64,000 bases of DNA from Mycobacterium adipatum (GCF_001644575.1 NZ_CP015596.1:3844001-3908000); one strand, 5' to 3'; shown: positions 48,522 to 56,761, counted from the stretch's first letter. The notes: generated by a model from the letters alone, not told the origin. Translations and numbers: made by a program.

Positions 48522-49061
48522 TCAAGAACCCGGCGGCATATCCGCCCGGCGCAGCCGGCAATCCGACGTCGCAGACAGCACGCCCGCAGCCTTCGTGCCG
48601 AATTCGACTGTGACGCCGTCGTTGCCGCTGAAAACGACATGGTGGTCGCCAGGCCGGTCGACCGGCGTGGTGACGTTGGCGGCACCCAACTGAGCGGCAC
48701 CGTGGCGCACCACATCGAGCGCCGACGGCCAGATCTCATCCGCGATGGGCGCGGAGAACACGACATAGGCGTAGGTGTGCACCCCGGCCGTGTCAACGTA
48801 GTCACCGCTACACCCGCCCCAGCTGTCTTCTTTCACGTGCCAGGTCAATTCCGGTGACATCGAGGCGATTTGGGCGGCCCACCCCTCAATGGCCGCCCGG
48901 TATTGCTGTCGCGCCTCTTCGAACGAGGGCCTGGTGCGCAGCTCCGCCTCCGCATCGCTGGCCGCCACTGCACCGTGATCGCCTCCGCCTGTCGTGGCGC
49001 ACCCACTCAAGGCTGCGACCGACAACGCGACGGCGACAAGGCACCTCAGCCTATCCAGCAC
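48522..49061 (-). CDS. LppA family lipoprotein
   Basis: 179 residues. A signal peptide ends in the lipobox LSGC, with lipidation on Cys expected. The mature part has the LppA/LppV-type pattern RPSFEEARQQYRAAIEGWAAQI, and WGGCSGDYVD later. The role of these mycobacterial lipoproteins is unknown. It starts at GTG 49061; the open frame upstream runs into the next gene. Confidence 0.85.
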   Translation of the reverse strand: MLDRLRCLVAVALSVAALSGCATTGGGDHGAVAASDAEAELRTRPSFEEARQQYRAAIEGWAAQIASMSPELTWHVKEDSWGGCSGDYVDTAGVHTYAYVVFSAPIADEIWPSALDVVRHGAAQLGAANVTTPVDRPGDHHVVFSGNDGVTVEFGTKAAGVLSATSDCRLRRADMPPGS

Positions 49062-49074
49062 ACAGCCCCGCCCG

Positions 49075-49833
49075 TCAACGGAACTGTGCCCGATAACGCT
49101 CGGCCGAATCATCCCGAACGGCTGTCGCGAAGTCCATCCGCTCATCCTTGAGGTAGCCCGCCACGCCGAGCGCCGTGGCCAGCGCGCCGGCCACCCAGGC
49201 CGGCCACGCGATGCTGGTTCCCGCATATCCAGCCACCCACGGCGACAGGAACATTGCGAATCCCACGGTGGACAGCGTCAGGAAATCGTGGGTCGGCTCC
49301 GACGCCAGCAGCGACCACACGGCCACGACGGCGATCATGGCCCCCAGCCCGATGGTGACGGCGGTGCCGGCCGGTGCCGAATGGACTGCGACGCCCGCCA
49401 CGATGCTGGCGAAACCCACGACCAGCGCCGACCGCCCGATCCACAGACTCCAGCCGTTTCTCAGGTGCTGACTGTCACCCCACTCGCTCATCCCGTCCTG
49501 GGACTCGGCCTTGTCGCGTGTCCAGCCGACGCCGCCGAGGGTGAGGGCAAGACCCCCGGCCACCCAGCACGTCCAAGAGGCGCCCGGATCGTAGTTGTAA
49601 CCGCTACTCATGAACGGGACGACGAACATGGCCAGTCCGACCACCACCAAGCCCCAATGATCGGGGGTCCGGTTACGGGCGAGCACCGACAGCGCGCCGA
49701 AGAAGGCGATGAATGCTGCGAACCCAAATGCGAGTCCGCGCCCGGCCAGCGTCGAGCTGACCACAAACGCCGACACTGCGGCGATCACACCGATGACAAC
49801 TGCGCTCCAGCCGATCAACAATTTCGAGTTCAT
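49075..49833 (-). CDS. SPW-repeat membrane protein
   Basis: 252 residues and about eight helices arranged as two similar halves. Each half carries a W-rich SPW-type repeat: PGASWTCWVAGGLALTLGG in the first and FLSPWVAGYAG with IAWPAWVAGALATALG in the second. Both halves end in a charged loop (TRDKAESQDG, LKDERMDFAT). Function unknown. ATG 49833 is preferred over TTG 49842. Confidence 0.75.
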   Translation of the reverse strand: MNSKLLIGWSAVVIGVIAAVSAFVVSSTLAGRGLAFGFAAFIAFFGALSVLARNRTPDHWGLVVVGLAMFVVPFMSSGYNYDPGASWTCWVAGGLALTLGGVGWTRDKAESQDGMSEWGDSQHLRNGWSLWIGRSALVVGFASIVAGVAVHSAPAGTAVTIGLGAMIAVVAVWSLLASEPTHDFLTLSTVGFAMFLSPWVAGYAGTSIAWPAWVAGALATALGVAGYLKDERMDFATAVRDDSAERYRAQFR

Positions 49834-49904
49834 ACCTAGCAATCAACGCCGATACCGCTAGGACATCTAGGGTCTTTGGGCCACACTTCGCCGCGCGTCC
49901 GGCA

Positions 49905-50639
49905 CTACAGCGCCTCCGCCACCCGCCCCGCGGTCAATGGGGTGACCACCGTGTTGCCTTGGTCGCCGCACTCGTCGGTGTCGACCACCGTGGTGAGCTC
50001 CCCGGTGAACGTGCCGTCCGGGCGCGGAGTGAAGCCCAGCGTCACGGTCGTCCACGACTGGCCCGCGACCGATCCGTCGCCGTAGGTGCAGGTCGATGTC
50101 ACCCGCGCCGGAGCGATGTCCTGCCAGCTGCCGTTGGTGAGCTGGAACTTGAGCATGCGGGCGCCGGGCAGCCGCGCCCTATCCTGGCCCAGCACCTCGC
50201 CGGTGGCGATGCATTCGGTGTCCGTGCAGGCCGAGGTCAGCGTCAGCCAATCCTCGGCCGGCCCGTCAGCGGCGCCCGCACCCCAGTTGGTGCTGCCCTC
50301 CACCTCGCGATAGGTGGCCTGGTCCCAGTGGTACTGCACGCGGTACACGCCGTTGAGCAGGTCAGGCCGGGCGGCGGGCTCGACGGTGGGCTCGTCACCG
50401 CCCAAGAACCACACCGCTACCCCAGCGGCGACGGCGATCGCCAGAACCGCGGCGCCCACCGCCATCGCGGTGATCCGGCCCGGGGTGAATCGCGGCTCCG
50501 GCTCCGGTTCGCGGTCCTCGTCGAAGGCCCATGCGTGCGCAGCCTGGGTGTCGGCGCTGGCGACCCCGGCCCGCTCGGTGGGCGCGCCGGCGTCGGCCAG
50601 GTAACCGGTCGGCTCCTCGCTCTCCGGCGACTGTGTCAT
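49905..50639 (-). CDS. Membrane-anchored extracytoplasmic protein, unknown
   Basis: 244 residues. A charged cytoplasmic N-terminus of 55 residues, one helix (about 60-80) and an external domain with four Cys (SACTDTECIATGEV, TSTCTYGDGS, DTDECGDQGN) that probably form disulfides. The layout matches mycobacterial sensor- or binding-type proteins, but no family is recognised. ATG 50639 follows 18 bases after the upstream gene. Confidence 0.7.
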   Translation of the reverse strand: MTQSPESEEPTGYLADAGAPTERAGVASADTQAAHAWAFDEDREPEPEPRFTPGRITAMAVGAAVLAIAVAAGVAVWFLGGDEPTVEPAARPDLLNGVYRVQYHWDQATYREVEGSTNWGAGAADGPAEDWLTLTSACTDTECIATGEVLGQDRARLPGARMLKFQLTNGSWQDIAPARVTSTCTYGDGSVAGQSWTTVTLGFTPRPDGTFTGELTTVVDTDECGDQGNTVVTPLTAGRVAEAL

Positions 50640-50657
50640 AGCCCGGACACTAACCAA

Positions 50658-50966
50658 TCACATCTTCTCCGTCAGCATCCATGCCGGAATCCAGTGCGTC
50701 ACCGGCCTTTCCAACGCGCCGAAGGTGATCGGGTAGGTGACCAGACCCCACCACGCGCCCTGCTCACACAGACCCCAGCAGCTCAGCGTGCCCTCGACCA
50801 CCTTGTGCATCTGCAGCCCGAACGGGTGATAGCGCCCCCACCGGCAGTGCGGCTGCCGGGGAAACAGGGCACCCAGATCGACCAGCACGGCGCGGGGCGG
50901 ATCCACCCGGCGGAACACCGCCCGCACCGGCTGGCCACCGTGCCCGAGGCTCTGCAGCTCACCCAC
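50658..50966 (-). CDS. Conserved mycobacterial hypothetical protein
   Basis: 102 residues with no recognised domain. The central pattern HPFGLQMHKVVEGTLSCWGLCEQG and AWWGLVTYPITFG looks conserved rather than random. No signal or clear membrane span. It is just upstream of the membrane protein at 49905 and probably in the same transcript. Confidence 0.55.
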   Translation of the reverse strand: MGELQSLGHGGQPVRAVFRRVDPPRAVLVDLGALFPRQPHCRWGRYHPFGLQMHKVVEGTLSCWGLCEQGAWWGLVTYPITFGALERPVTHWIPAWMLTEKM

Positions 50967-51015
50967 TAATCGATCATATGTTCGAACAGCTGCCGCGGAT
51001 ACACCGGGAAACGAA

Positions 51016-51915
51016 CTACCGCCCGTGCGCGTCGAAGAACTGCGCCGACACCTCCGAGGCGTCGAACGCCCGGGTGGCCGGCCCCACCTGATTCGCCGGC
51101 AAGATCTCCGGGGCGCCCGGCCAGGTGTGCCCGCCGCCGTCGACGCGCAGGAACACCACCTCGGTGCCCGCCGCGCAGGCGTAGCTGACGCGTTCGGCGC
51201 TGGTCCCGTCCCCGGAACCGGGCACCGGCGCGATCACCGGGTCGGGCTCGCAGTCGTTGAGTTCGCGCCAGCGGTCCACCACGGCGTAGGCCGCCAAGAT
51301 GGTGCTCGGCCCACCCCGACCCACCATCGGCCCACCGTGAAACGGCACGATCGGGTCGACGGTGCCCTGTGAGGTCAGCACCGACACCGGCCGCGCCGGG
51401 TTGCACGCGACCTGATCACCGAGGGTCGCCCCGATCGGGGCGATGGCGGCGAACATGTCCGCGCGCTCGCAGGCCAACCGGTTGGCCATGAACCCGCCCG
51501 CCGACAGCCCCGTCGCGAACACCCGACCCGGCGGGATCGCGTACTCGGCGGTCAACCGATCAACAAGGGCGGCAAGGAATCCCACGTCGTCGACACCGGT
51601 GCGGTCCGGTACCGACGCGCCGCGACCGTCGGCCCAGCTGAAGTCGATACCGTCCGGATACACCACGACGTAGCCGTGGGCGTCGGCCACCGCGTCGTAG
51701 TGGGTGAGCGCCGCGTGCTGCTGGCCGGTCTGCCCGGCGGCGTGCATGTTGACCACCAGACCCGTCGGAGGCCCCGGCGGCAGGTGCAGATAGTAGGTGC
51801 GCTGCAGGCCCCCGAAGTCGAGCTGGGCGGCGGGCGGCGCCGCCTGCGCCTGGGCCGCCGGCGCCAGCGCGCACAGCAGGACCGCCAGCAGCGTTGCGGT
51901 GAATCGCCCCCTCAC
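51016..51915 (-). CDS. Secreted PHB depolymerase/LpqC-type esterase
   Basis: 299 residues. A cleavable signal peptide (about 28 residues, ending AQAQAAP), then an alpha/beta hydrolase with the nucleophile in GLSAGGFMAN, an acid in SQGTVDPIVPFHGG and a catalytic His in GGGHTWPGAPE. It belongs to the PHB depolymerase group; the real substrate in mycobacteria is unknown. GTG 51915 is chosen because it begins the signal peptide. Confidence 0.85.
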   Translation of the reverse strand: MRGRFTATLLAVLLCALAPAAQAQAAPPAAQLDFGGLQRTYYLHLPPGPPTGLVVNMHAAGQTGQQHAALTHYDAVADAHGYVVVYPDGIDFSWADGRGASVPDRTGVDDVGFLAALVDRLTAEYAIPPGRVFATGLSAGGFMANRLACERADMFAAIAPIGATLGDQVACNPARPVSVLTSQGTVDPIVPFHGGPMVGRGGPSTILAAYAVVDRWRELNDCEPDPVIAPVPGSGDGTSAERVSYACAAGTEVVFLRVDGGGHTWPGAPEILPANQVGPATRAFDASEVSAQFFDAHGR

Positions 51916-51934
51916 CTCCGCGAGCTTAGAGGCG

Positions 51935-52366
51935 TCAGGTGTAGAGCGTCTCGAACTTCTCGATGGAACGTTCGATATCGCCCTTGACCGTGCGCGCGGC
52001 GACGGAACCGATCGGCCCGAACAGCGGCGGGCCACCCAGCTCGAGGGTGACCGCGAACCTGCTTCCCGACGACGTGGGCTTCACGCTCAGCTTCAGCCCG
52101 TACTTGGTGCCGCCGACGCCCTTGCCGACGACCTCCAGCAGACGCGGCGCATCCCACGTACGCACCGTCCAGGTGACCCGGTTACGCATGCCCTTGGCGC
52201 CGGCCACCCCGACCAGGGTGGTGCCCACCGCCAGTTCGTCGGGGAGGTCGCTGCGCCAGCCCTCGTGCATCACCAGCCAGTCCCCCAGCTCGTTCAGATT
52301 CGAGGCGTGATCCCACGCCGTCTGCGGGTCCAGCGACAGGTCACGAGATAGTTCGAGCTTTGCCAT
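51935..52366 (-). CDS. SRPBCC family (polyketide cyclase-like) protein
   Basis: 143 residues. The START-like helix-grip fold is seen in a first strand (LELSRDLSLDPQTAWDHASN), a WDAPRLLEVVGKG middle and a long C-terminal helix (VKGDIERSIEKFETLY). Such proteins bind hydrophobic ligands. It stands between two unrelated genes. Confidence 0.8.
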   Translation of the reverse strand: MAKLELSRDLSLDPQTAWDHASNLNELGDWLVMHEGWRSDLPDELAVGTTLVGVAGAKGMRNRVTWTVRTWDAPRLLEVVGKGVGGTKYGLKLSVKPTSSGSRFAVTLELGGPPLFGPIGSVAARTVKGDIERSIEKFETLYT

Positions 52367-52403
52367 GCGCGAAATGCTAGACCGGGCCGGCGGCCGAGCG
52401 ACG

Positions 52404-53327
52404 TCACAGCCCCAGCAGATAGGCGATACCCGCGATGGCCGGGACCGAGGCCAGCGTGGTGATCAGGGTGGCGTCGCGGGCCAGCTTCTCCCCGCGTTCG
52501 AACACCGCGGCGTAGGTGTTGAGGTTCTGCGCGGCGGGCAGGGCGGCCAGCACCGTGGCGACGGCCGTCTGCTCCGGGGTGAGTCCGAAGGCCCAGCGGG
52601 CCAGCACGTAGGCCAGCGCCGGCATCAGGAAGACCTTGAACACCACGGCCAGCCAGAGATCGACCCGGTTCTCCTTGCCCTTACCCCCGGTCTGGGTGAC
52701 CAGCGCGATACCGAACGCCAGCAGCACGGTGGGGATGGCCAGGTCGGCCAGCAGGTCCAGCGGCTGGTGGATCGCCCGGGGCAGCGTCAGATCGGTGAGC
52801 GCCAGCACCGTCCCGATGGCACTGGCCACGATGATCGGGTTGGTCACCAGGCCCTTGATCTGGGCGGCCACCGACCCGCCGTCGCGGCCCGCGGAGTTGA
52901 GCACCGCGACACCGAGCGGCACCAGCACGACGGTCTGGAACACGATCAGCGCCGATGCCTCGGTGATGCTGCCCAGTACATAGGCACTCAGCGGGATGCC
53001 GAGGTTGCCGGCATTCACCCAGGACGCCGCCCATGCACCGATGGTGGCGTCGGCCCGGTCGCGGCGCCGCACCGTCACCGCGATGCCGAAGTAGACGATG
53101 AACACGATCAGCGTGGTGAGCGCCGAGACCAGCAGCGTCAGCGAAAAGACCTGGGACGGAGTCGAATCCGCCAGTGACAACAGCACCAGGGCGGGGACTC
53201 CGATGTGGAACGCGACCCGGTTGAGCACCATCCGCGCGTTGTCGCCCAGGACGTTGCTGCGCCCGACCAACGCACCGACGGCGATGATGACGGCGATGAC
53301 GGCGAAGGCTTCCAACACCGCCAGCAC
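52404..53327 (-). CDS. AEC family transporter (auxin efflux carrier type)
   Basis: 307 residues with about ten membrane helices in two inverted halves. The glycine- and asparagine-rich ends of the AEC fold are present (SWVNAGNLGIPLSAYVLG in the first half, AALPAAQNLNTYA in the second). The substrate is probably a small organic anion; unknown here. It starts at GTG 53327 with GGAAGGGG upstream. Confidence 0.9.
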   Translation of the reverse strand: MLAVLEAFAVIAVIIAVGALVGRSNVLGDNARMVLNRVAFHIGVPALVLLSLADSTPSQVFSLTLLVSALTTLIVFIVYFGIAVTVRRRDRADATIGAWAASWVNAGNLGIPLSAYVLGSITEASALIVFQTVVLVPLGVAVLNSAGRDGGSVAAQIKGLVTNPIIVASAIGTVLALTDLTLPRAIHQPLDLLADLAIPTVLLAFGIALVTQTGGKGKENRVDLWLAVVFKVFLMPALAYVLARWAFGLTPEQTAVATVLAALPAAQNLNTYAAVFERGEKLARDATLITTLASVPAIAGIAYLLGL

Positions 53328-53363
53328 CGCACACCCCTTCCGCTGGTCGTAGCCTACCGTGTG

Positions 53364-54416
53364 TCAGCGCGCGGCCAGCTCCCGCAACACCAGATCGGTT
53401 GCACCCCAGTCCATGCACTTGTCGGTGACCGACTGACCATAGGCCAGCGGACGCGCCTCCGGCGCCTGGGCACCGGCGACCAGGAAGCTCTCCAACATCA
53501 CGCCGCTGACCGGAGCACCGTCGCGCACCAGTTGAGCCACCTCGGCGGCCACCCCGGCCTGCCGGATGTGGTCCTTACCGGAATTGGCGTGGCTGCAGTC
53601 GATCACGACACGACCTGGCAGTCCGGCGGCGGTCAGCTTGGCCGCCGTGTCGCGCACCGACTCGGCGTCGTAGTTGGGTCCGGCGGTGCCGCCGCGCAGG
53701 ATGACATGGCAGTCCTCGTTGCCTTCGGTGTTCACCAGGGCGCCGCGGCCCATATCGTCCATACCGAAGAAGACGTGCTGGGCGGCAGCGGCTTTCACGC
53801 CGTCGACCGCGACCTGGATGTTGCCGTCGGTGCCGTTCTTGAATCCGACCGGCATCGACAGTCCCGACGCCAACTGGCGGTGCACCTGGGACTCGGTGGT
53901 GCGGGCGCCGATGGCGCCCCAGGCGACCGCGTCGGCGATGTACTGCGGGCTGGTGGGTTCGAGGAACTCACACCCCACCGGCAGACCGATATCGATGATG
54001 TCGAGCAGCAGTTGCCGCGCCGTGCGCAGGCCACGGGTCACATCGAAGGTGTTGTCCATGCCGGGGTCGTTGATCAGGCCCTTCCAGCCGATCGTGGTGC
54101 GCGGCTTCTCGAAGTAGACCCGCATCACGATCTTCAGCCGGTCACCGAGTTCGTCGGCGACCTTGACCAGCCGGCTGGCGTAGTCGAGGGCGGCCTCGGG
54201 GTCGTGCACCGAGCACGGACCCACCACCACGAGCAGCCGATCGTCCCGGCCGGCCAGGATGTCGGCGATCTCATCGCGATCACGTGCGACACGTTCGGCA
54301 CGGCGGGCGCCCAACGGGAACTCGGAGAGCACATCGTGCGGGCTGGGGATCTCGCTGAAGCTGCGTATCCGCCGGTCCGAGGTCGCGGGTGCGGTGGCGG
54401 TCTGCGCCAGGTTCAC
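53364..54416 (-). CDS. aroG: 3-deoxy-7-phosphoheptulonate synthase, type I
   Basis: First enzyme of the shikimate pathway, joining phosphoenolpyruvate and erythrose 4-phosphate. The 350-residue protein is of the AroF/G/H class: VVVGPCSVHDPEAALDYA, MRVYFEKPRTTIGWKGLINDP, GFKNGTDGNIQVAVD, HVILRGG and DCSHANSGKDH, with the metal Cys, His, Glu and Asp all present. M. tuberculosis uses a type II enzyme, so this may be a second synthase. GTG 54416 has AGAAAGG 7 bases upstream. It lies downstream of an attenuation-type leader. Confidence 0.95.
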   Translation of the reverse strand: MNLAQTATAPATSDRRIRSFSEIPSPHDVLSEFPLGARRAERVARDRDEIADILAGRDDRLLVVVGPCSVHDPEAALDYASRLVKVADELGDRLKIVMRVYFEKPRTTIGWKGLINDPGMDNTFDVTRGLRTARQLLLDIIDIGLPVGCEFLEPTSPQYIADAVAWGAIGARTTESQVHRQLASGLSMPVGFKNGTDGNIQVAVDGVKAAAAQHVFFGMDDMGRGALVNTEGNEDCHVILRGGTAGPNYDAESVRDTAAKLTAAGLPGRVVIDCSHANSGKDHIRQAGVAAEVAQLVRDGAPVSGVMLESFLVAGAQAPEARPLAYGQSVTDKCMDWGATDLVLRELAAR

Positions 54417-54525
54417 GGTGGTGCCTTTCTGGTATGGGCACCGCAGTGACATCCCGGCGCCCTTGAATGACGAAAGGCAGCGCCCCTTATGGGGTCACTG
54501 CCTGGGCTCCGGGTGGATGCGTCGC
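54417..54525 (-). promoter_or_regulatory. Leader RNA with attenuator hairpins upstream of aroG
   Basis: Terminator-like hairpin: GGCAGTGACCCC and GGGGCGCTGCC (54502-54476) followed by TTTCG. Its 5' arm GCAGUGAC (54501-54494) is also perfectly complementary to GUCACUGC (54450-54443). CCCGGAGCC (54513-54505) can pair with GGCUCCGGG in the leader peptide region (54559-54551). A third stem GGUGCC (54442-54437) and GGCACC (54425-54420) flanks and partly covers the aroG ribosome site. These alternatives suit attenuation. Confidence 0.7.
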
Positions 54526-54600
54526 TTAGTGCTGCGCTTTATCGGCTCCGCCCGGAGCCTCGATAAAGCGCCAATAGCCGGCGCACACGCGGATGTTCAC
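54526..54600 (-). CDS. Leader peptide with Tyr-Trp-Arg-Phe upstream of aroG
   Basis: 24 codons from GTG 54600, peptide VNIRVCAGYWRFIEAPGG then ADKAQH. Tyr9, Trp10 and Phe12 are packed together, one codon for each aromatic end product. Codons 9 to 22 lie in a long hairpin (54571-54534: GCGCTTTATC with GATAAAGCGC and an inner GGCTCC/GGAGCC), whose pairing would depend on ribosome position. A promoter ends 7 bases before the GTG, so it is likely leaderless. The same design is known for aromatic-pathway leaders such as aroF of Corynebacterium. Confidence 0.75.
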   Translation of the reverse strand: MNIRVCAGYWRFIEAPGGADKAQH

Positions 54601-54607
54601 GTCGGCC

Positions 54608-54635
54608 AGGCTACACCGCGGCCGGCGAAGGTCAA
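54608..54635 (-). promoter_or_regulatory. Promoter of the leader peptide-aroG unit
   Basis: Minus strand TTGACC (54635-54630), a 16-base spacer and TAGCCT (54613-54608). Seven bases later comes the leader GTG, the distance expected for a leaderless start. Confidence 0.7.
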
Positions 54636-54638
54636 AAG

Positions 54639-54824
54639 TCAGGGCTTGAGACGCCAGGCGTAGCCCGCGATGCCGACCCCGATCAGCGCGATGATCGGGC
54701 CGAGCACCGACCACGTGGTGGTACCGCTCATCGGGCTGCCACCGACCACCCCGAACCCCTGGAATGCGAACAGCGTCCCGAACAGGGCGACGACGATTCC
54801 GATGATCAACACGGCGATACGCAT
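54639..54824 (-). CDS. Small two-helix membrane protein
   Basis: 61 residues, two hydrophobic helices (about 4-22 and 37-55) joined by a Gly-rich loop. No family recognised. TACTGT (54837-54832) stands 7 bases before ATG 54824, so the start and a leaderless transcript are well supported. It diverges from a methyltransferase 25 bp away. Confidence 0.65.
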   Translation of the reverse strand: MRIAVLIIGIVVALFGTLFAFQGFGVVGGSPMSGTTTWSVLGPIIALIGVGIAGYAWRLKP

Positions 54825-54849
54825 ACCGTCGACAGTAACCTCGGCGGCG
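54825..54849. promoter_or_regulatory. Overlapping divergent -10 boxes
   Basis: TAACCT (54836-54841) faces right, 8 bases before the methyltransferase ATG at 54850; TACTGT (54837-54832) faces left, 7 bases before ATG 54824. They share two bases, so polymerase could start only one way at a time. No operator was found. Confidence 0.6.
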
Positions 54850-55521
54850 ATGGCCGAAACCCCTTTCCTTGACCGCACCCGCGACGGCTACGACCGCACC
54901 GCAGCGGGATACGTCGCCGCGTTCCAGCGGCACCTGGACGGTAAACCTGTCGACCTCGCCATGCTGAAGGCCTTCACCGATATGGTGCCGTCGAACCAGC
55001 GGGTCATCGACGTCGGCTGCGGCACCGGGGTGGCCACCGCCATCCTGCGCGACAACGGCGCGCAGGTATCCGGAATCGATCTGTCGCCCAACATGATTGC
55101 CCACGCCCGCCGACTCCATCCGGATATCGAGTTCACGGTGGGGTCGATGACCGATCTCGAGCTGCCCGATGCCTCCGTCGGCGGCGTGTGCGCGTGGTAT
55201 TCGGTGATCCACATCCCGGACGAGCACCTGCCCACGGTGTTCGCCGAGTTCCATCGGGTGCTCACCCCCGGCGGGGTGGCCCTGCTCGCCTTCCAGGTCG
55301 GCGACCGTCCCCGCCACCTCACCGAGGCGTTCGGCGAACCCGTCGACCTGCTCTTTCACCGCCGCCACCCGGACACCGTCGCGCGGCTACTGGGCGAGGC
55401 CGGCCTGCCGGTACACGCCCGACTTGTCCGCGCACCCGAGGGCGACGGTGTTGAATCGACACCGCAGGGCTATCTGATCGCCCGCAAACCCGCATCCGCC
55501 GGCGAGGAGCACACACCATGA
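54850..55521 (+). CDS. Class I SAM-dependent methyltransferase
   Basis: 223 residues. The SAM-binding motif VIDVGCGTGVATAILRD is at about residue 55, followed by VSGIDLSPNMIAHARR, then the LEL-type motif and VLTPGGVALLAF. The acceptor is unknown. ATG 54850 has TAACCT 8 bases upstream; the open frame further upstream lies over the divergent gene. It overlaps the next gene by 4 bp (ATGA). Confidence 0.9.
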   Translation: MAETPFLDRTRDGYDRTAAGYVAAFQRHLDGKPVDLAMLKAFTDMVPSNQRVIDVGCGTGVATAILRDNGAQVSGIDLSPNMIAHARRLHPDIEFTVGSMTDLELPDASVGGVCAWYSVIHIPDEHLPTVFAEFHRVLTPGGVALLAFQVGDRPRHLTEAFGEPVDLLFHRRHPDTVARLLGEAGLPVHARLVRAPEGDGVESTPQGYLIARKPASAGEEHTP

Positions 55522-55994
55522 CCGACCGCATCGAAGTGCAGCGCACCATCGCCGCGCCCGCCGCCGACATCTTCGCGGTGTTGACCGATCCGCAGGGACA
55601 TGTCGCCATCGACGCCTCCGGGATGCTGCAGGATGCCACCGGCGACCCGGCCCGACGGGTCGGCGACCGGTTCGTGGTGCACATGGATCGCGAAGCGCTC
55701 AACGACTTTCCGATGGGACGCTACGACGTGACGGTCGACATCACCGAATACGTCCAGGACCGGCTGATCGCGTGGACCATCCTGGGCCAGATCAAACCGC
55801 AGATCGGGCATGTGTACGGCTACCGGCTGGAACCGACCGGCGACGGCACACTGGTCACCTCGTTCTACGACTGGTCGACCATCACCGACACCTGGCGCGA
55901 GGCCGGCATCTTCCCGGTAATCCCGGAGAGCGCGTTGCGCGCCACGCTGGGCATCCTGGACCGCACGGTCCGGCGCGGCTACCCGAAACCCTGA
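55518..55994 (+). CDS. SRPBCC family protein
   Basis: 158 residues, helix-grip fold: IEVQRTIAAPAADIFAVLTDPQGHVAIDASG at the start, GDRFVVHMDREALNDFPMGRYDV in the middle and a long C-terminal helix. It starts with ATGA inside the methyltransferase stop, so the pair is translated together. Ligand and role unknown. Confidence 0.8.
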   Translation: MTDRIEVQRTIAAPAADIFAVLTDPQGHVAIDASGMLQDATGDPARRVGDRFVVHMDREALNDFPMGRYDVTVDITEYVQDRLIAWTILGQIKPQIGHVYGYRLEPTGDGTLVTSFYDWSTITDTWREAGIFPVIPESALRATLGILDRTVRRGYPKP

Positions 55995-55995
55995 C

Positions 55996-56040
55996 GTCAA
56001 CTCACGGTTGACGGAACCGTGCGGTCAACCTACGGTTGAC
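55996..56040 (+). promoter_or_regulatory. Two operators over the clpC2 promoter
   Basis: Two 17-bp palindromes with identical GTCAAC and GTTGAC arms: GTCAAC-TCACG-GTTGAC (55996-56012) and GTCAAC-CTACG-GTTGAC (56024-56040), 28 bp centre to centre. The -35 TTGACG (56008-56013), a 17-base spacer and -10 TACGGT (56031-56036) lie within them; the ATG at 56043 is 6 bases after the -10. Each palindrome covers one promoter element, a clear repressor layout. Confidence 0.82.
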
Positions 56041-56042
56041 GC

Positions 56043-56753
56043 ATGACCACATCCGTCAGCCTCGACGATCTGATCCGCGCCATCAAAGCCGTCCACAGCG
56101 ACGCCCTGGAACAACTCACCGACGCCGTCCTGGCCGCCGAACATCTCGGCGAAGTGGCCGATCACCTGGTCGGCCACTTCGTCGACCAGGCCCGCCGCTC
56201 GGGCGCATCCTGGACCGAGATCGGGGCCAGCATGGGTGTCACCAAACAAGCCGCCCAGAAACGGTTCGTTCCCAAGGGCGACACCGTCGATCCCAACGAG
56301 GGATTCGCCCGCTTCACCCCGCGGGCCCGTACCGCCGTCGTCAGCGCCCAGCGCGCGGCACGCGACGCCGAGAACATCGAGATCGGGCCCGAACACCTGA
56401 CCCTCGGCCTGATCGGCGACCCCGAATCCCTGGCGGTCGCCATCCTGGCGACCCAGGGCGTCGCGCCCGACCAGATCCGCGCCGCGATCACGCTGCCGCC
56501 CGCGACCGGCCAGACACTGGACCTCGTCCCGTTCAACGGCCCGGCGAAGAAGGTCCTCGAACTGACGTTCCGCGAGGCACTTCGCCTGGGCCACAACTAT
56601 GTCGGCACCGAACACCTGCTGCTGGCACTGCTGGAGTCCGAGGACGGCGACGGGCCGCTGCACCGCCTGGGCGTCGAGAAGGACCGCACGACCGCCAAGC
56701 TCGTCGAACTGCTCGCCTCCCTCACGGGAATGAAAGCGGACCCGTCGCTGTAG
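56043..56753 (+). CDS. clpC2: ClpC2: HTH plus Clp N-terminal domain protein
   Basis: 236 residues. A DNA-binding-like helix-turn-helix occupies about 52-75 (SGASWTEIGASMGVTKQ, then AAQKRF), and two Clp N-repeats run from about 90 to 232 (FTPRARTAVVSAQRAA, then FNGPAKKVLELTFREALRLG). It has no ATPase domain. This matches mycobacterial ClpC2 (Rv2667), reported to bind ClpC1-targeting natural products through its Clp domain and to regulate itself; I give this from memory. The operators fit that. Its mRNA is likely leaderless. Confidence 0.9.
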   Translation: MTTSVSLDDLIRAIKAVHSDALEQLTDAVLAAEHLGEVADHLVGHFVDQARRSGASWTEIGASMGVTKQAAQKRFVPKGDTVDPNEGFARFTPRARTAVVSAQRAARDAENIEIGPEHLTLGLIGDPESLAVAILATQGVAPDQIRAAITLPPATGQTLDLVPFNGPAKKVLELTFREALRLGHNYVGTEHLLLALLESEDGDGPLHRLGVEKDRTTAKLVELLASLTGMKADPSL

Positions 56754-56761
56754 AACAGCGC

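Noticed and set aside
54534..54571. The long hairpin inside the leader peptide as an intrinsic terminator
   Set aside because: No T tract follows it; a pause or alternative-pairing role fits better than termination.
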